From Pandoraea terrae (GTDB lineage Bacteria; Pseudomonadota; Gammaproteobacteria; Burkholderiales; Burkholderiaceae): DNA of 64,000 bases. The number at the start of each line of letters is the position of its first letter. The stretch's first letter is position 1. Under the pieces are notes generated by a model. That model searched no databases and was not told the DNA's origin. It worked only from the letters and a program-made list of their open reading frames with translations. Below are positions 60,543 to 64,000 of the stretch, piece after piece. The DNA lies in assembly GCF_902459695.1 (NCBI RefSeq), contig NZ_CABPRZ010000003.1, positions 62,001 to 126,000 of the forward strand, in the 5' to 3' direction. The position numbers and the translations under genes are program-made.

Positions 60543-62630
60543 ATGCCACCGACTTCCGAAACGCTCGTCCGCGACCCTTGGGCCGATCTGAATCCGCGCC
60601 AGCGCGAGGCCGTTGAATACGGCATCGCGGGGGCGGATGCGCCAGGCGGCCCCTTGCTCGTGATCGCCGGCGCCGGGTCGGGCAAGACCAGCACACTGGC
60701 GCACCGCGTCGCCAACCTGATCCTGCAAGGGGCGAATCCGCACCGCATGTTGTTGCTGACGTTTTCCCGCCGCGCTTCGCTGGAAATGGAGCGCCGCGTG
60801 GGGCATGTAGTGAACACCGTGCTGAACCTGCGCAATGCGTCGCCGCCGTCATTGCCGTGGGCGGGCACCTTCCATGCCATCGGCGGACGCCTCATTCGCG
60901 AGTACGCCGGCCGCATCGGCTTGTCGGAAGACTTCACGATCCATGATCGCGGCGATGCCGAGGACCTGATGGGCATCCTGCGTCACGATCTTGGCTTCTC
61001 CGGGACGAAGTCGCGGTTTCCGCTGAAGGGCACGTGCCTCTCGATCTATTCGCGCGCCGTGAACAGCCAGGCGCCGCTGGACGATATCCTGTTGCGGCAC
61101 TTTCCGTGGTGCGCGCAATGGGAAGCCCAGTTGAAGTCGCTCTTCGGCGCTTATGTGCAGGCCAAGCAGGATCAGCACGTCCTCGATTACGACGACCTGC
61201 TGTTGTATTGGTCCGAAATGATGAAGGCGCCGTCCATCGCGCAGGCGCTGGGGGCGACGTTCGACCACGTCCTCGTCGACGAATACCAGGACACCAACCG
61301 CCTGCAAGCCGACATCCTGTTGGCGATGAAACCCGACGGTCATGGCTTGACGGTGGTCGGCGACGACGCGCAATCGATCTACTCGTTTCGTGCGGCCACG
61401 ATCCGCAACATCCTGGACTTTCCGCAACAGTTCGCGCAGCCGGCGCACGTGATCACGCTCGAGCGCAACTATCGTTCGACGCAGCCGATTCTCGATGCCT
61501 CGAACGCCGTCATCGCCGAGTCGCCCGAGCGGTATGCGAAGCAATTGTGGACAGACCGCAACGCATCGCGCAAGCCGCAACTGGTTCATGTCAGCGACGA
61601 GTCGGGGCAGGCGCGCTGGGTTGCCGATCAGGTGCTCGAACTTCGCGAGACAGGTGTGCCGTTGAAGTCGCAGTCGGTCCTGTTTCGGACCAGCAGCCAC
61701 AGCGCCACGCTTGAGCTTGAACTGACGCGCCGCAACATCCCGTTCGTCAAATTCGGCGGATTGAAGTTTCTGGAGGCGAGCCATGTCAAGGACATGCTGT
61801 CGATCTTGCGCTGGGCGCACAATCCGTTGGCGCGGTTGTCGGGGTTTCGCGTCGCGCAGTTGATTCCGGGGATCGGGCCGGCAATCGCGACGCGTCTGCT
61901 CGACGCCATGGCGCACGCGACCGATCCGCGCCGCGCCCTCGCCGAATTCTCGCCGGGCGCGGCCGCCGCGCACGATTGGGCTGCGTTCACCGACACCTAT
62001 CGCGCATTGTGCGGCGAACGCGTCTCATGGCCGGCCGATATCGATCTCGCGGCGCGTTGGTACGTCCCGATATTGCAAAGCCGCTACGACGATGCGGCAG
62101 CCCGTGAAGCGGACATCGGGCAACTGGCCCGCATCGCCGGAGGCTATGGTTCGCGTGAACGTTTCCTGACGGAGCTGACGCTCGATCCGCCCGATGCGAC
62201 CAGCGCGGAGTCGCGCGATCCGTCGCTCGACGAAGACTACCTGATCCTGTCGACGATTCATTCGTCGAAGGGACAGGAGTGGAATGCGGTGTACGTGCTC
62301 AACGTCGTGGACGGCTGCATTCCGTCGGACCTGGGCGTGGGCAGCGCAGATGAGCTCGAAGAGGAGCGGCGCCTGCTGTATGTCGCGATGACGCGCGCCA
62401 AGACGCATTTGCAATTGGTCGTGCCGCAGCGCTTCTATGTCCACAAGCAGGTCGGCAATGGCGACCGGCACGTCTACGGCAGCCGCAGCCGTTTCATTCC
62501 GGAGCATTTGCTGCCGATGTTCGAGCTGCAGCCGAAGCGCCAGCCCGGCGGCGTTGCCGCATCGTCCGGCGCGCCGGAAGTCGCGGCCAGCATCGATATC
62601 GCCCGGCGGCTGCGCAGTACATGGCAGTAA
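60543..62630 (+). CDS. UvrD/Rep-family ATP-dependent DNA helicase
   Basis: A 695-residue superfamily 1A 3'-5' helicase. Motif I AGAGSGKTST near residue 42; motif Ia LLLTFSRRASLEM; motif II LVDEYQDTNRLQ near 245; motif III VVGDDAQSIYSFR; motif IV LERNYRST; motif V ILSTIHSSKGQEWNAVYV; motif VI EERRLLYVAMTRAKTHLQL. The tail is short, without a nuclease domain. The ATG at 60543 fits the family. A LexA-like box just upstream suggests DNA-damage induction. It is a PcrA-like accessory helicase rather than the housekeeping UvrD, which is usually longer. Confidence 0.92.
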   Translation: MPPTSETLVRDPWADLNPRQREAVEYGIAGADAPGGPLLVIAGAGSGKTSTLAHRVANLILQGANPHRMLLLTFSRRASLEMERRVGHVVNTVLNLRNASPPSLPWAGTFHAIGGRLIREYAGRIGLSEDFTIHDRGDAEDLMGILRHDLGFSGTKSRFPLKGTCLSIYSRAVNSQAPLDDILLRHFPWCAQWEAQLKSLFGAYVQAKQDQHVLDYDDLLLYWSEMMKAPSIAQALGATFDHVLVDEYQDTNRLQADILLAMKPDGHGLTVVGDDAQSIYSFRAATIRNILDFPQQFAQPAHVITLERNYRSTQPILDASNAVIAESPERYAKQLWTDRNASRKPQLVHVSDESGQARWVADQVLELRETGVPLKSQSVLFRTSSHSATLELELTRRNIPFVKFGGLKFLEASHVKDMLSILRWAHNPLARLSGFRVAQLIPGIGPAIATRLLDAMAHATDPRRALAEFSPGAAAAHDWAAFTDTYRALCGERVSWPADIDLAARWYVPILQSRYDDAAAREADIGQLARIAGGYGSRERFLTELTLDPPDATSAESRDPSLDEDYLILSTIHSSKGQEWNAVYVLNVVDGCIPSDLGVGSADELEEERRLLYVAMTRAKTHLQLVVPQRFYVHKQVGNGDRHVYGSRSRFIPEHLLPMFELQPKRQPGGVAASSGAPEVAASIDIARRLRSTWQ

Positions 62631-62664
62631 CCGGCTGCGGACGGCGCGATGCGCAATCTGCGGG

Positions 62665-63444
62665 TTAGCCGTTGCGTCTGCGCCGGATCTCCTGCCGACC
62701 GATGAACACGATCGCACCGGCCGTCATCAGCGCCAACGTGTACCACGTAAACGCATAGACGAGGTGGCTGTTCGGAAACGAGATGACGGTCAGGCCGCCC
62801 ACCGGGAACACGGGTTTGCCATCCTCCGGCTTGGGACCGGCATCGGCGTCGATGAAATACGGCGCGACATGCGCGAGTTCGCGCTTCTGCGCGATTGCCT
62901 GCACGTCACGCGAATACCAGTTGTCGTTGGGGGCATCGTTTTTTTGCAGGAAGCCGCCGCCCGGCTCGCTGATCCGCAGCAGTCCTGTCACGCGTGTCTC
63001 ACCGTCCGGTCCGCGCACCTGCGGCGGATTTTTACGCCACTCGGGCGGCACGAAGCCACGATTGATCAGGATCAGATTGCCGTCTTCCTCGCGCAACGGG
63101 GTAAGCACCCAAAAGCCGCCACCGAGTTCGGTGACAGCCTGCACATAGGTTTCGCGGTCGTAGAGGAAGGTGCCGAGTGCGCTGACATGACGGTACTCGT
63201 CATTGGCGGCGCTGACCTGCGGCCATTGCGACGGCGCGGGCGCCAGCACGGGCGGCGCGTGCACGCGCGTCTCGACGCGCTCGATCAGGTCCAGCTTCCA
63301 GGCGCGGCGTTTCACCTGCCACGTGCCCAGCGCCACAAAGATGGCAAAGATCACCACCGCCACCACGCCCCATACCGCCAGCGATGCGGTCGAGAGGCCG
63401 GCACGCGGTTGCGTGCCTGTATTACGCGTTTTCCCGTCGGTCAA
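62665..63444 (-). CDS. SURF1-family oxidase assembly protein
   Basis: Inner-membrane factor for haem-copper oxidase assembly, 259 residues, with a membrane segment at each end (LAVWGVVAVVIFAIFVALGT; VYAFTWYTLALMTAGAIVFI) and family motifs GTWQVKRRAWKLDLIERV, ILINRGFVPPEW and WYSRDVQAIAQ. The start is TTG at 63444, overlapping the cyoD stop, with GAGAAAC upstream. Its place right after cyoD shows that it serves the cytochrome bo-type quinol oxidase. Confidence 0.9.
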   Translation of the reverse strand: MTDGKTRNTGTQPRAGLSTASLAVWGVVAVVIFAIFVALGTWQVKRRAWKLDLIERVETRVHAPPVLAPAPSQWPQVSAANDEYRHVSALGTFLYDRETYVQAVTELGGGFWVLTPLREEDGNLILINRGFVPPEWRKNPPQVRGPDGETRVTGLLRISEPGGGFLQKNDAPNDNWYSRDVQAIAQKRELAHVAPYFIDADAGPKPEDGKPVFPVGGLTVISFPNSHLVYAFTWYTLALMTAGAIVFIGRQEIRRRRNG

Positions 63445-63833
63445 GGTAAGTTTCTCGGGTCATGCATCATGCCCGGCATCATGTTCTGGTTGAGATGGAA
63501 CATTACCCACAGCGAGCCGCTGAGCGTAATGACGACAAGCACGATCGTGAAGATGAGCGCCAGCATTGTCCAACCATGCTCCGACCTGGCGTTCATGTGC
63601 AGGAAATAAACCATATGCACCACGATCTGAATCGCCGCACAGAATAGCAGGAGCATCGCCGTCGTGCTCGACTTCTCGAACGTGTGACCCATCACGAACC
63701 AGAACGGAATTGCCGTCAGGATCACCGACAGCACGAAGCCTGTCATATAGCCCTTGAAGGTACTGTGCGGCGCGCCTTCGTCATGCGCATCGTCGTGCGC
63801 GCCGTCGTGCAAGGTATGGTCATGCGCGCTCAT
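63441..63833 (-). CDS. cyoD: Cytochrome o ubiquinol oxidase subunit IV
   Basis: Small membrane subunit of the cytochrome bo-type quinol oxidase, 130 residues. A His/Asp-rich N-terminus ([20 protein letters not shown]) leads into three membrane helices: [40 protein letters not shown] and [20 protein letters not shown]. The subunit IV motif [10 protein letters not shown] is clear. ATG 63833 overlaps the cyoC stop (ATGA). Confidence 0.95.
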   Translation of the reverse strand: MSAHDHTLHDGAHDDAHDEGAPHSTFKGYMTGFVLSVILTAIPFWFVMGHTFEKSSTTAMLLLFCAAIQIVVHMVYFLHMNARSEHGWTMLALIFTIVLVVITLSGSLWVMFHLNQNMMPGMMHDPRNLP

Positions 63834-64000
63834 GGCAACACCCCCATCAGATAGACAAACGTGAAGACCCCGATCCAGACCACATCGAGAAAGTGCCAGA
63901 ACATGGACAGGCACATCAGGCGGCGGCGGTTCGCGGCCATCAGGCCGTGCTTGCCCACTTGGACCATGAGGGTGATCAGCCAGACGGTGCCGAACGTCAC
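63830..64000 (-). CDS. cyoC: Cytochrome o ubiquinol oxidase subunit III, C-terminal part
   Basis: The last 56 residues of subunit III of the bo-type oxidase; the gene continues past the right edge. The visible part reads [20 protein letters not shown] then [20 protein letters not shown], with the conserved [10 protein letters not shown] motif of heme-copper oxidase subunit III, and ends VYLMGVLP. The order cyoC-cyoD-SURF1 is as usual. Confidence 0.94.
   Translation of the reverse strand: MTFGTVWLITLMVQVGKHGLMAANRRRLMCLSMFWHFLDVVWIGVFTFVYLMGVLP

Overview
This is a GC-rich window with ATGA-type gene overlaps, many LysR regulators, type III CoA-transferases, a Gram-negative porin, a cyo quinol oxidase operon with SURF1, and a Tad/Flp pilus locus. 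Together these point to a betaproteobacterium of the Burkholderiales, most likely Burkholderiaceae; Pandoraea or a relative is a guess. I see no tRNA, rRNA, IS element, prophage or CRISPR array.

Layout. 1-2797 (minus): end of a Flp/Tad pilus operon (flp, cpaA, cpaB, cpaC; cpaC runs off the left edge). 3221-8634: LysR regulator divergent from an acyl-CoA dehydrogenase, CoA-transferase and MHS transporter operon. 8712-16329: lytic transglycosylase, CcsB-like cytochrome assembly protein, small acidic exported protein, diheme cytochrome c, an outer-membrane porin with an N-terminal haem motif (Cyc2-like), and a NarL-type response regulator with a soluble PAS kinase. 16635-43433 (all plus, about 27 kb): a hybrid secretion machine (GspG, GspF, GspE, PilM/N/O/P-like proteins, lipoprotein secretin, three more pseudopilins), followed by two multicopper-oxidase-like proteins, a 2957-residue exported protein, a lipoprotein, two LolA-like proteins, a cytochrome c/binding-protein fusion and an SCO1 copper chaperone. 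43494-43994 (minus): small exported protein of unknown function. 44234-60479: ordinary metabolic and regulatory genes (APC permease, gamma-glutamyltransferase-like enzyme, porin, TctDE-like two-component pair, uppP, CoA-transferase/HMG-CoA-lyase/MFS operon, Rieske oxygenase, LysR genes). 60543-64000: UvrD-like helicase behind a LexA-like box, then SURF1, cyoD and partial cyoC.

The notable part is 8.7-44.2 kb. I read it as one functional module: a dedicated secretion system that exports an oversized multicopper oxidase assembly, plus a porin-cytochrome, periplasmic cytochromes, cytochrome assembly and copper delivery. By analogy with MnxG/MofA-type Mn(II) oxidases, Cyc2-type Fe(II) oxidation and the Geobacter OmpB/OxpG system, the likely job is redox chemistry on an extracellular metal or another insoluble or bulky substrate; the substrate is not determined by sequence.

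Two features look new to me. First, the four His-X-His copper motifs needed for a trinuclear centre are divided between two adjacent proteins (two each), while the giant third protein has cupredoxin-like N-terminal domains but no His-X-His at all. Second, a shared inverted repeat GTTTCA-N4-TGAAAC lies upstream of sigma-54 (-24/-12) promoter matches at three places in the module (ccsB, the response regulator, and the unknown gene at 43494-43994), and a further -24/-12 match precedes the first oxidase gene. This suggests a sigma-54 regulon whose activator is encoded outside the window.
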